In this document: positions 1 to 10,883 of the stretch, piece by piece
How positions within the stretch are numbered: the stretch's first letter is position 1
Layout: the number at the start of each line of letters is the position of its first letter
Source: Penicillus capitatus
Lineage: Eukaryota > Chlorophyta
Assembly (NCBI GenBank): GCA_965649825.1
Contig: OZ287716.1
Coordinates: 124,001 to 188,000, forward strand
DNA: 64,000 bases
Direction of reading: 5' to 3'
The notes under the pieces: generated by a model
Told to the model about the DNA's origin: nothing
The model's input: only the letters and a program-made list of their open reading frames with translations
The model's database searches: none
Made by a program: the position numbers and the translations under genes

Positions 1-2184
1 GCATCTCCGTGTTTGTACGTGCGGATCGAGAGTGCCTCTGATTGGACTTCCTTCTCGCCGACGACACACATGACAGGCGTCTTAGAAGTCTCTGCATTGC
101 GAATGAGTTTTCCCATTCTCTCCCCTGAACAGATTTCGACCCGGAGACCTCGCTGTCGCATCTTGTCTGCGACGTGCTCGCAGTAGGGGTAAACATCTTC
201 GCGGACAGGAAGGATTCGGCACTGAATGGGAGCCAGCCAGAACTCAAAGGCCCCTTTACAGTTTTCGACCAGAATGCCAAAAAACCTCTCCAGAGAACCG
301 AAGATCGCCCTGATCGCACACGACCGTCCACTCTATGAACATTGCGTGCTGACAGGGATACCTATGAATGAGAATGGGTCTTTGTTTATCTCCACGTTCG
401 TCGTTGTATGCGATGTCAAATCGTTCAGGAAGATTGAAATCCAGCTGAATGGTCGAACACTGCCACTTCCGTCCGATCGCGTCACGTACCTAAGATACCT
501 TCATACATTTGGAAGCAGAGACAGGACAGATGGATATGCCTTGACATCAATTTTTGGGCCATAAAAGGCACCACCACCTTCATCAACACTGTAGGTGTAT
601 CCTTTGCGATGAAGCGCATCTCTCAGAGCAGCTTCGGATTTTTCCCAGATCTCATCTGATCCGACCGATTTCTTTGGTCTTGTTGAGAGATCCATCTCGT
701 ATTCGGCAAAACCGAATCGTCGCATGATCTGTTCGATGAGAGAGAGCACTCCAACGATCTCCGTCGTGATCTGATCCGGTAAACAGAAGATGTGTCCATC
801 ATCCTACAAAGTTCTCACACTTCTTACGCAGTTATAACATTTGCTACACACCTGTGTAAATCCTCGAACGCGAGAGAGACCGTGCATTGTCCCAGACCGT
901 TCGTAACGGTAAACTGTTCCCAACTCGGCCAGTCGAACCGGAAGGGATTTGTAAGAGTAATAGCCTTCCTTGAACTGCAGAATGTGGAAGGGGCAGTTCA
1001 TGGGACGCAGCTGATATGCGATATTCTCAACGTCCATCTGATCAAACATGTTTTCATTGTAGAAGTCCAGATGACCCGAGGTTTGCCACAAATCGAGTTT
1101 CGCAATATGTGGTGTATAGACCAGATCATACCCATTGTTGAGGTGCACATCTTTCCAGTAGTTTTCGATAATATGCCGCATGCGTGCCCCTGCTGGCAGC
1201 CAAAAAACCAGTCCTGGACCTGCTTCCTCCCGTATACTACAGACACGGACGGAGTTTTTGAGGACAGGAGAGTCTTTCAAGTTTACCTGAAAAGTTTCAG
1301 ATCTGTGCCCAGTTTGCGATGATCTCGTTGAGCTGCTTCGATCTTGAGGTTCTCATACGCTTGCAGTTCAGACATCGATTTCCAAGCGGTTCCATAGATT
1401 CGTGTCAGCTGCTGGTTCTTTTCATCTCCTCTCCAATAGGCGCCAGCAATGGTCTCCAATTGAAATGCATCATTCTTCAGACATCCTGTGCTGTCCACAT
1501 GAGGCCCCGCACACAGATCCCACCAATGACTCGGATGTTCTTTCTCGCCAATATGATAAATGGTGATGGCCTCGTCTGGCGATCGCTGCAAGATATCTGA
1601 CAGAATCTCTTCTTTATAGGTCTCCTGAATGCCCCGGATTCTTTGCAACGCCTCCGACTCCTCTACCTGAGAGATGTGTGACCTCGTGTCTATGAAAGAG
1701 TGACTTGACCTCTTCTCGGACAAATGGCAGATCTTCGTTCATGATCTTTCGCATTTCTTTGGAGATTTTTTTCAGGTCTTTGTCCGTCAGAATGTGCTCA
1801 GCGAGGTCGAAATCGTAGTAGAAGCCAAATTCTGTCCATGGACCGATCGTACATTGAGCATCCGGGTACAGTCGCTTCACTGCCATTGCCATGACATGAG
1901 CACACTGCAGATCACACATCTCACACTTTCCCGTTGTAAACCATGCATCCTACACTGTGCCGAATGCGCAAGAGTTCTTCCGATTCGTCACTTGTTTCCA
2001 AAACTGATCGCGATTTTGCTGACACAGCATCTGCTGTCTCCTGTTGAGAGAGACTCGCCGCTGTTCGGGCCAGACGCGACGTCTGGAGGCGGCGAGCCGT
2101 GGGCAGAGTGCTTAACCATGGCCGCGGCTCCGAAGGTACTGCGAAAGGAAAGAGGGTCGTACGGAGAGATGCCTGCATCCACAT
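1..2184 (-). CDS. thrS/TARS: Threonyl-tRNA synthetase, probably organellar, C-terminus off window
   Basis: Class II synthetase that charges tRNA-Thr. Seven exons on the minus strand: 2184-1954, 1904-1710, 1666-1287, 1236-852, 803-546, 489-362 and 309 to the window edge; introns 43-56 bp. Visible are the editing-domain motif [19 protein letters not shown], the motif 1 region ([10 protein letters not shown]), motif 2 ([20 protein letters not shown]) and the motif 3 region with GAFEFWLAP, followed by the start of the anticodon-binding domain. Joining the exons restores unbroken family sequence at every junction, for example [20 protein letters not shown]. The N-terminus ([10 protein letters not shown], then Arg/Ser/Thr-rich and nearly free of acidic residues for about 45 residues) looks like a mitochondrial or plastid targeting peptide; that is inference. 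A stop codon lies four codons upstream of the chosen ATG. The gene is divergent from the proteasome gene, 45 bp away. Confidence 0.95.
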
Positions 2185-2229
2185 CCCTGCCGATCACTTC
2201 GAAGCCGTCACGTCTCACTGTTGGTCACG
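2185..2229. promoter_or_regulatory. 45-bp divergent intergenic region
   Basis: Only 45 bp separate the start codons of the threonyl-tRNA synthetase (minus) and proteasome alpha (plus) genes, so both promoters or 5' leaders must share or overlap this stretch. I see no TATA-like box in it. The regulatory role is inferred from position alone. Confidence 0.4.
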
Positions 2230-3036
2230 ATGTCCGGCATCGGCAGCGGCTACGATTTATCGCCCTCCACCTTTTCGCCAGACGGGCGTATTTTCCAGAC
2301 CGAATACGCTCAGAAAGCAGTTGACAGTGGCGGCACCGTTGTCGGTCTCAAATGCAAAGATGGCGTCGTGCTGGGTTTGGAGAAACCCATTCCTTCAAAG
2401 CTCCTTGTTCGTGGGACCAGTAAAAGGACCTTTCATATCGACAAACACGTGGGCGGAGCGGTGGCAGGATTTCTGCCAGATGGACGTCAGATCGTGAATC
2501 AAGCAGCAGCTGAGGCAGAGCATTACTGCAAGATCTATGGTAATCCAATTCCCGGTTCTTTGCTCTGCGAACGCATCGCCAGTTATGTCCATCTCTTCAA
2601 TCTCTATTGGTATACTCGACCTTATGGCGCCTCGCTTTTGATGGCAACGTATGATGAACATGGACCTGGTCTCTACGTCATCGAAACATCTGGGGTGGCG
2701 CATAAGTACTTTGGCGCAGCCGTGGGGAAAGGTAGACAGGCGGCAAAGACAGAAATCGAAAAACTTAACCTTTCTGAACTGTCCTGTCGACAGGGCCTCT
2801 TCGAAGTGGCCAGGATCTTATACAAGGCATGCTCAAATACGACACAGAAGGATTGTTATGTGCGCGTTACGTAGATTCATGATGAAGAGGGCAGCAAGCC
2901 ATTCGAATTGGAGTTCAGTTGGATTTCAGACGAAACAGATAAAAAGCATACGAAGGTTCCGTCAGAGATGGCGACAGATCTCGAAAGGCAAGCCAGAGAA
3001 GCCATCGAACAAGAATCGGATTTTGATGAGGACTGA
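2230..3036 (+). CDS. PSMA3: 20S proteasome subunit alpha type-3 (alpha 7)
   Basis: Structural alpha-ring subunit of the 20S proteasome, nucleus and cytosol. Two exons, 2230-2826 and 2875-3036, give 251 residues, the usual family length. The N-terminus GYDLSPSTFSPDGRIFQTEY is the alpha-subunit signature, and RPYGASLLMATYDEHGPGLY is typical of alpha subunits. The single 48-bp intron begins with GC (AAG|GCATGC) and ends TAG; it joins RILYK to IHDEEGSKPFELEFSW, matching the family. The C-terminus is acidic (QESDFDED), as in alpha 3/alpha 7 subunits of other eukaryotes. The gene is convergent with the LOV gene, 64 bp from its stop. Confidence 0.97.
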
Positions 3037-3100
3037 TGATAATGTCTCACACAAACAGCAAACACTCGGTGTCAAAAGAGGGTACAACTACACGAGACTC

Positions 3101-4911
3101 TCATTCCTTGTGCGGAAACGGTTGATGGGAATTTGGCGGGAGTTTTGGGCTCTCTGTGGAACGTCGTAGACCTCCCTGAGATCCAGAGAGCGAACGAATC
3201 GCCACTCGAATCTTTCCCACTGTCCCACTATGCAGAATCGTTTGTTTGAGGTCGATCCCTGGACATACAGGAATGCTTCTTCCCCTTCTGCTCAGAGGAG
3301 ATGCCGCATTGGGCAGAACGATTTGATCAAGTGGCTCAGCATCTGCTGAACGCACGTCATGTGCATTGAGTTGGACACCCACGAGAAACGCCACATGACC
3401 GTCGGCATTCCGAACGGGAGCAATGTGCAATGCATTCCAGAACGTCGTGCCGTCAAATCGGTAGTTCAGCAAAGTGACGGTTACGGATCTGGGCGGATCA
3501 GCACGCACCGCCTCCCGGATCTTGTTCACCTCGGCAGCATCTGTCTTCGGACCTTGTAGAAAACGGCAATTCCTTCCAATAATCTGATCTCTATCAAAAC
3601 AGGGCTCCGATAGACGGAGATTCCTCTCGAAGATGGGTGGTGGGTACTTGGGATAGCCAGTGAGTTTGATGAATGCCTCTGCGGCATGCACGATGGGCAT
3701 ATCTGGTAAGTTTGGATCGACCAAGACAAATGACTGCTGAATATGGTCCAATGCTGCCAGAACAGAACTCTGTAATACGCTACAACTATCCTGCTCCATC
3801 AGCTTTATTCTTCCTTCAGCTAACAGTCCAAGACGCACTCATCCACCTGCTCATCCCCCCGTTCAGGTTTCTTACTTGTTAGCTGGGTTAATACCTCCTT
3901 TGCTTTTTTCTTCTCTTGTTCTCCAACGCATCGGAGTTTTTCCAGCCAATTAGCTGTCACATCATTCTTAGTCTGCTGACAACGCAGGAGACAGTGCTCA
4001 CTCTCAACAACTGCAGAACTTGCTCCATTGTAGAGATGTGTGACATCTGTCTGAATGCCGACGTGCCGTGTCACGATACCAGAGGAATCGAAAATCGGTT
4101 CAATGTAGAGTTGGTTCCAAAAAAGCTCTCCATTCTTTTTGTAGTTTGCGAGACATACCTGAATGCAGATTTCTCATCACATACCCCCTGAGCAACAACG
4201 TGCCTTGCATGGACGCTCTTCGCGTAAGGCGTCGCGGATTTCTGTGATATGGCGCCGTTCGGTCGCAGGTCCTTGAAGAAAGCGGCAATTTCGCCCAATA
4301 ACTTCATCAGAGCTGTATCCGGTGAGGCACAAAAAATCGTTGGAGACATATATTATCGGATTGTCTTTTTGGCGTGGGTCGCTGACAACGACCGGAAAAC
4401 AGAATTCGGAGGCCACATCAAGAGACATCTCCATACTGTGAATACTGTTGCAGCGCTACACACTTCTTCACCTCTGGAGACGGCGAATTTCTTCGGCGAT
4501 GTGACGGATAGCGTCAAGCAAGACTGTTTTTTTCTCTGCGCGAAATGCGATCGCGAGCTGTTCATTAGGATCGGAAATGACACGAGATTGCCGTCGTTGA
4601 CGATCGTCTTCGGTGTCGTTCGGAAATAGACCCAATGCTGCGATCATCATGGTTGCCATTGTCTTGAGCACTTCAATCTCGGCTTCGTTGTCTATCAGCG
4701 GATTCTGCAAAGAACGCAGTTGCTCAATCGGGGCGGTCTAGAGACAAGGAATGGCGACGGAATCAAAACGAAGGGATCAGACCTCCAGTGATGCTTTGCA
4801 TATGATCGCGCGTACACCTGCAACAAATCGGGGGTCCAGACGGTGTTCACCTCGGCCAACAGTAACGTAAGGTCGTGCCTCTGGCCCAATGAAGTTCAGC
4901 TTCTCAAGCAT
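3101..4911 (-). CDS. Tandem LOV-domain protein without effector domain
   Basis: Predicted flavin-binding blue-light sensor. Exons 4911-4783, 4737-4472, 4435-4204, 4158-3876, 3819-3648 and 3590-3101 encode about 523 residues. LOV1 spans roughly 140-260 and LOV2 roughly 300-425. Each has the core [10 protein letters not shown] with the adduct-forming cysteine (about C182 and C369) and the later [11 protein letters not shown] / [11 protein letters not shown] element. A charged linker ([14 protein letters not shown]) joins them. The N-terminal 130 residues are mostly helical and unrecognised; the C-terminal about 90 residues are low complexity. There is no kinase, bZIP, F-box or other output domain, unlike phototropins or aureochromes. 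The intron at 4159-4203 starts with GC; the 57-bp intron at 3591-3647 keeps the frame open if retained, but removing it restores [14 protein letters not shown]. The first exon and start are the least certain part. Confidence 0.85.
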
Positions 4912-4975
4912 CTGCTGTCGCCACTCCTCTTGTCTATTGCTCCTTTCTGCTGAATCTATCTACCAAGAGTGATCG

Positions 4976-6107
4976 TCAGTGCTTGAGAATGGGGCGAATA
5001 CCGTGATGTCGATGGTCGGATGCCGCGGTTGACCGAAAATCCTTTGCTGTTCGAACAACGTCTGCGTTGAAATTGAGTTGGACAGAATCGTGTGGGTTCT
5101 GCTGAATGATGAATCCATAGTCGAGCAATAAATCATCGTTGCTCAGATCTCCATAGTTAATCAACAGAGCATCTCCTTTCTGTCAACCAACAAAAAAGCA
5201 TTAAGATGATCTGTTCTGCGCTCTGTGACCCCTACCAGGATCTCGCAAGAGGATATGAGCTGGACATCGCCCGATGTTCTGGAAGCCAATCGAACTTCGC
5301 AGTTTGCATCGAATGAGTGGTTACAGAGATCAATGAGGGGCAGCAATGAACCGGGATGGGTCTCTCCGTGAACTCTGAATGCTCTGGAAGAGACAATGGC
5401 GAGTGCCCAGCCCAGCAGATCAGTTTCGGGAACGATCTCGGGCACTCCGGCCAATTGACTCAGAAGCTTCCGCTCCTCTACGGACACTTGCATCAACCAT
5501 CTGCATCTTTTCTTGATCTGTCGTCATGCATCAGAAAAGGAGATATCCAATGTGCCAGTTTGACGAACCTGTTCGATAACAGGAGGGTATTGCAGTGCAT
5601 CTATGGCTGTTTCATTGAAAAAGATTGGAACTCCAGGCACACCACGAGGGAGAGATTGTAGATACATCCAGAATTGGCTGTTGTCTGCCTTGAGCCGCTC
5701 TACTAATAGCTTTAGACACAGTCTGCCAGCCCAGAATTCTTCAGGAACTCTTTCGATGAGGGACATCAGTGTTGTGTCTTCAGCAGCGCTGTTGTAGGTC
5801 AATTGACGGGCAGCTGAAAACAAAGAGCAGTCGAACAGCATTTAGCAGATGTAAAAGGCCAACCTGGAAGAGTGATGAGTTCTGTGTCCGTACGGATATC
5901 GCTCATGGCTTTGAGGAACCAACCCTCCTGTTCTGAGCAGCAGATCTCGACGGGGCCCACTCGACCCCCTCCACGCTCAATCCATTGTACAAGGCCGTGC
6001 TCACGATTTGCATCAGGTGACGCATAAACGGCCGTTCTGTTATACCGTCGATGCGCAGGAACTGCAAAGGCAGGATCAACGACGCGCCTTGTGTTCGGAA
6101 CAGACAT
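4976..6107 (-). CDS. SET-domain protein methyltransferase, Rubisco-LSMT/SETD3 type
   Basis: Probable protein lysine or histidine N-methyltransferase. Exons 6107-5864, 5813-5569, 5517-5236 and 5179-4976 encode 324 residues; introns 50-56 bp. The N-SET part reads GLVQWIERGGGRVGPVEI, then WFLKAMSDIRTDTELITLP. The SET insert includes FWMYLQSLPRGVPGVPIFF. The catalytic part has LLPLIDLCNHSFDANCEVRL (the NH-x motif that contacts the cofactor) and LLINYGDLSNDDLLLDYGF. This is the arrangement of the LSMT/SETD3/SETD6 group, not of histone SET proteins. A full LSMT C-terminal substrate domain is missing: the protein ends about 45 residues after the SET core, so it is short for the family. The substrate cannot be told from the sequence. 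Confidence 0.82.
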
Positions 6108-6458
6108 ATAGATTAAACGTTTTCGTCTCCGATCAAACGATCAGAGTCAATCTCGTCGGGTTTACTTGAAAGACGACCCGATTGCTGCTGTCTTTCATCT
6201 TTGAAGGACGCAAAGCTCTGCCTTTTACGGAAGACAGTAATCGATAGGAGCTGCCATCCTCGAGGATCGCTCCATCGACAGCGACATGCGTGAGATGCAG
6301 ATTCCTCATGACTAGGCACACCGTGTCGATGAACTTTGGTGGCAGAGGTTGCTCCCGGTCAGAGACTCAGGGTCAAAAGAAATCTGAAGGCCTCGTCTGT
6401 GGATGCCCCGACCGCAAATGTTCGTAAACAAACAGTTCTGTCCGATCCGCATTGCTCG
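6108..6458. other. Divergent intergenic region
   Basis: A 351-bp stretch between the SET gene (minus) and the coiled-coil gene (plus). It holds a 58-codon open frame on the minus strand (6309-6133, starting MRNLHLTHVAVDG) that could be a small gene or an unplaced first exon of the SET gene. I find no homology or splice join that settles this. Confidence 0.3.
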
Positions 6459-9330
6459 ATGACATTGCAGACATCTTCAAGACTGGTGGAGGAACAACTG
6501 TTGAATACTCCTCCTACGGGCAATAATGACAGCAGTACAAGCAATAGAATCGACGAACGAAACGAGACAAACCGAATGGGTCTCTTTGTAAGACAAGCGA
6601 CAAAGGGATCTTTACTTGTTGTATTTGTCACCTGTTGGAGTGCAGGGTTTAACACGTGAAGGCTTGGGGCTGCTACCTGGTTCCTCTTCATCAGAAAATG
6701 ACGCAGATGAATCGAGTGCTGAAGAAACGGTCCATCCAGGACAGACACAAGAAGGGGGACAGCATGTATCTGCATCATATGATCGAGAGGAAAAGACAGG
6801 AGACAAAGGAGAGCACAGTCATCAGAACGACGGCAATGATTTTTCTGATCTGTTTTCCGACTTTTCAAGTCTCGATTTTGACGGCGATCAAAGAAAACAA
6901 GAAAACGTTGAAGAAGCTAAAAACGATGACCCTTCTTTGAGTGTCTCCTCAGATGTTCATCCGATCTCTGATCAAAGAGACTCGGTCCAAGATGCCTTTG
7001 ATGGAAAAACGACAACGCCATATTCTGGAAGGCTTTCGCCTGAATCAGTAGATAAGGGAAGCAGAGTGTCGGAAGATTGGCCACAACGCTCTCCTTCTCT
7101 CGGTTCGTCATCCGAGACTGCTACTGTTCAGAGTGAACAGACTTCTATTGCGTTCTATACTTTGTATGCGGTCCTCTTATTGCTTAGGCGAAGACAAGGA
7201 AAATACAGTGACGCATATAGACAAAGACGTCGATGTAAAGGCTGATGCACAAGGAAGTTGTGTGGCAGAAACCTCCGAGATGATTGGCGCCGCAGAAGAC
7301 ATGGGCATCGGGTCGGAGCTTTCCAAAACTGAGAAGCGAAAAGTTGGATTCATGGAGCGATGGGGAGGTCGTTTCTTAAGGCAGCGAAAGACGAGATCGT
7401 TAGACACTTATCCGATCCCTGCGCAGAATATTGCAGCTGCCGAAATGCTTCACGAGAAAGAAAAGAGTGAAATGGATGTTTCCGAAGAGCTTCTCAGCAA
7501 GAGACCATCTTCTCGTGGCATCTTCCGTCGCGGACAGAGTACACCGGGCACTCCAAGCAAGAACGGTTCCACTTTACGATCCGAGAGGCATTCTTGGACG
7601 GCTATCGAAAAGAAATGCTTGCATGTCCTGGAGTGCATTGGACACGTGACAGACAAAGAAAAGTCATCTTGCGGTTCACATACTTCGCAAACGCAGTTGT
7701 TCTTCGCAGAGAAGAGCAGCTAAAGTGTTCGAGGTCGTGGCAATCCATCAAAGAACATGCAACTGTTCTACTTCATAAAGTGCAGACGCTGTCTGAGGGG
7801 ACAGCAGAGTTGCCTGTGGGCAAAGTCAGAACAGAATGAAACAGGGGTCTCTTCTTCGACTGTCCTTTTCAGGGATCGGGAATAGACGAGATCTACCAAA
7901 AAGCAAAATTCGTTCTTCTTGATCTTCTACAAGTCATTCAGCATAAAGCCAGAAAAGCGATTTTTGATCGAGAACAATTTTATGCTTCGAAAGTTGAAGA
8001 GAGCAATCTCCTGCTGCAGCAACTCAAGGATGTCGAATCTGATATTCTGGGTGCTGTTCAGACGAAATCGTCTGCTGCGTTCCAATCATGCAGTCCACTT
8101 TCTCGAGGAATGGATCAACTGCAGAGAGAGAACAGTCGATTCCGTGTTCTGCATGGAACAGAGCAATCTTCCACTTCAAGGAATCAACTATACATGCAGC
8201 CAGAGTATTCTGTCGCCGCAATTGTGCGCTAATCGCCTCGGCGACTTCAATGACAATGCTGTTGTCATTGGAGGAGGATGCCGGGCAGAAGTTGAGCGAA
8301 CTGCACGAGGCAGAGATCGAAACAAGAAGGAGACTTCAGACGCTAAAAGAAGAAGAGATGGATCTCAAGATCAGCATTACTGAAACCAGATCACAACTTT
8401 GCAGTCTACAGGTGAATGTGGAAGAAGTGAGGAGAGAACACCTTAAGTACAGCAATGCCATGGCACGCATTAAACAGACATGCACCTCACTGCAAGAGAA
8501 ATCACAGGTTGATTGCATTGCATTATCGTCTTGGCCAAAAGCATTCTATAGAACTGCGTGAAGGAGTATCGAGCACACGTCAACAATGTCCACATGAAAG
8601 CAGACAGTGCACGGCTGAAGATGTCAAAAGAATTTGATATCCTGTGCCACAAAAGGAAGCAGCTTTTTGATAAGACTGTGTCCGAGATGGAAACACTGCA
8701 GAAAGAAAAGGAGCTTCTCTGCGGACAAATGGAAGAACAGTGCCAGCGTTTCTGCCAAAAACAAGAAGAGACACAGCAAATGATCATCACTGAAAGGGAA
8801 AGGATGAACAAAGAGCTAAAGGACAACGAACAGGTCTTTCAAGAGCGTGTTCTGCACCAAGAAGCAAAACTGAAGAAGGAAGCTGTTTCTCTCCGACGGG
8901 AGATTGCCGAATGGGCGCCTCTCAGAAAAGACATCTGTCAAAAACAGCAGCAGTTGGAGCAACTCCATCAACATCTCATGGATCGGGCTCATTCACAAAA
9001 GAAAGAACAGGAGTGGCTCTGCCACAAGCAGAAAGTACGACATACACGATTAGGACGTACATTGCAAAGGATGGACGATCGTTGAAGGAGGTGAAGACCG
9101 CCATGGAAGAGAACAGATGTCTGGCCGCCTCCATTCGCAAGGATCTCGATGCAAAGAGGATGCTCGTGGAGACCTGCCAGATATTGAAGAAACAGATAGA
9201 GCTGACGATTCAGTTCCACCTAGAAAGGGGAGCGATCGTAGATGTGATATACTGGGACAGTAAAAGAGGAAAGGCATGGATGCCTAACGCACATCCTCTA
9301 TCCTCCCCTGACCTCAGAGAACATACATAG
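6459..9330 (+). CDS. Large coiled-coil protein with acidic N-terminus, function unknown
   Basis: Not recognised as a named family. Eight exons (6459-6587, 6646-7132, 7188-7662, 7710-7824, 7873-8223, 8274-8507, 8552-9034, 9088-9330) encode about 838 residues; all seven introns are 44-58 bp and the frame closes across every join. The first about 230 residues are acidic, Ser-rich and probably disordered (FSDLFSDFSSLDFDGDQ). A Lys/Arg-rich middle includes KVGFMERWGGRFLRQRKT. From about residue 420 to near the end there are long heptad-like helices such as LHEAEIETRRRLQTLKEEEM and LVETCQILKKQIE. The plan resembles centrosomal, ciliary or golgin-type scaffolds, which is only an analogy. The start at 6459 is the first ATG in the frame. 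The last exon may have a different 3' end, because the final about 35 residues look unlike the rest. Confidence 0.65.
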
Positions 9331-9504
9331 CAATCCCTCCTTAGCATCGAGCATTCTTGAATTACAGTCCCGTTCTGGCGCGTTCTGTTAGTTGTGTCAA
9401 TGATCTCAGAAATCACGGTGCCAAGCAAAAATGAAAAACACAGACAGCTTACATGACTCCGCTTAGCGAATACACATTCATTAAGTCTTGTGGATGGCGT
9501 TGCT

Positions 9505-10491
9505 CTATTTGTTATCCGCAGCGGCACTCTTTTGATTCTCAGCATCAGAAGATGGTGCTGGCAACGCAGATGGGTTATCTTTTTCGTCTGGAGAGCTGTC
9601 CAGCGACTCAATGACATCGCTAGAAATGGAGACGTCCTGTTGGGACTGATCAGAACGCATCTCTACGTTTAGCTGCTGCATGTAGTCTTCCAGATCCTCA
9701 AAGTCTTCATCGTTGCCATCTTTCGACGAGGAGACCTCTGCCTTATCACGGAGCACGGCATTTAAGTACTTGTCCAGATCGTCGTCGCCGCCACTCTCTT
9801 CACCATCTTTCTGTGGCTTCTCTGTAGCTTCTTCCTCTTGAGGTGCCCGTGTCTTAACATCTGGGAGATCAGCAGGCTTTGACGATATGTCTTCTGGCAG
9901 TTGACCTGTCTTGCATCCTTCTGGCAGATGTGGCTGGGCCAATGAGAAATAAACACGCCAGAATTGTTCTTCTGTCATTCTTTTGGGACACAGTAGGTAA
10001 CGCAAATGATCAAGCTCATGAAACACGCGAAGCGCCAGGACAGCATGCCGTTCCTGCCAAGCATTCATTCGGAGTATCCCATCATCTGACATCAGAAACG
10101 AGATATTGGAGTGCAAGTCTTCTTCGTTCACATCTCGAAAGGTGCTGTAATCGAGTGTCCGAACAAAGGCTTTGTAGTTCTCAGTAATGCCATAAGCCTG
10201 GAGCTCCGATTCGTCGATTTCTTGATTGTCTGTGGAGCTGAAGAAAGGAAAGTGGACAAGTGTCTCCTTCGCCTGTTTTGCTGCTTCTTGCCAGCCTTTC
10301 TGCTGTGTCAAGATTTTAGCGTCTTCTCTGAGTTTCTCTGCGACGATTTTGGCATTCGCTTTTGCAACAGATGCGAAGTCTTGAGCTCTGTCAGACATGT
10401 TTCCGGCGAAATGCCGAGCTTTGGAAGCGGCTGCAGTGGCTTGTTCTGTCATATCTTCCACACTCTTCCGCAAACTCGCAAAGTACTCCAT
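9505..10491 (-). CDS. BSD-domain protein
   Basis: Single-exon gene of 328 residues from the ATG at 10491. The open frame continues upstream to an ATG pair at 10647, which would add 52 mostly hydrophobic residues; I prefer the shorter form because MEYFASLRKSVEDMTEQA resembles other BSD-protein N-termini. After an Ala/Lys-rich helical region, the BSD domain (about residues 115-205) carries FVRTLDYSTFRDV, AWQERHAVLALRVF and the hallmark LCPKRMTEEQFWRVYFSL. The C-terminal 120 residues are acidic and Ser-rich. BSD proteins outside TFIIH (the BSDC1/synapse-associated class) are soluble proteins of poorly known role. It is convergent with the coiled-coil gene. Confidence 0.85.
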   Translation of the reverse strand: MEYFASLRKSVEDMTEQATAAASKARHFAGNMSDRAQDFASVAKANAKIVAEKLREDAKILTQQKGWQEAAKQAKETLVHFPFFSSTDNQEIDESELQAYGITENYKAFVRTLDYSTFRDVNEEDLHSNISFLMSDDGILRMNAWQERHAVLALRVFHELDHLRYLLCPKRMTEEQFWRVYFSLAQPHLPEGCKTGQLPEDISSKPADLPDVKTRAPQEEEATEKPQKDGEESGGDDDLDKYLNAVLRDKAEVSSSKDGNDEDFEDLEDYMQQLNVEMRSDQSQQDVSISSDVIESLDSSPDEKDNPSALPAPSSDAENQKSAAADNK

Positions 10492-10883
10492 AGTAAGAAA
10501 GCTGCTGACCGCAAGGGCGATTGGGATGACGGGTTCGGATGGAACAGAAACAGGATAACTTTCAAAGAGAACCAGGGAGGTGTTGACGAGAAGGTTGCCG
10601 TACGTCGAGGACACCGTTGTTAGAAATGTGACGTAAATTAACATCATCCGTACGTGTCTTGTATGCCCTGGTCACATCAACTATCATTGCCGCTCCTGGA
10701 TCTAACAAGACCGAAAAGAACTCGGCTGAATAATCATTCTCACTAAGTGATCCTGTATAAAGGAGTCTGTCTTCAAGAACCGACTCTTTGAGAAGCTACC
10801 TACCCGATCATAATCGGCAAACGTCAAATCATCGAATCCTGTACTCGAACTGCTTATCGATCAGAACAGGCAGTGTAGTTTAG

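Noticed and set aside
2395-2703. Minus-strand frames inside PSMA3
   Set aside because: Antisense shadows of a well-conserved coding exon.
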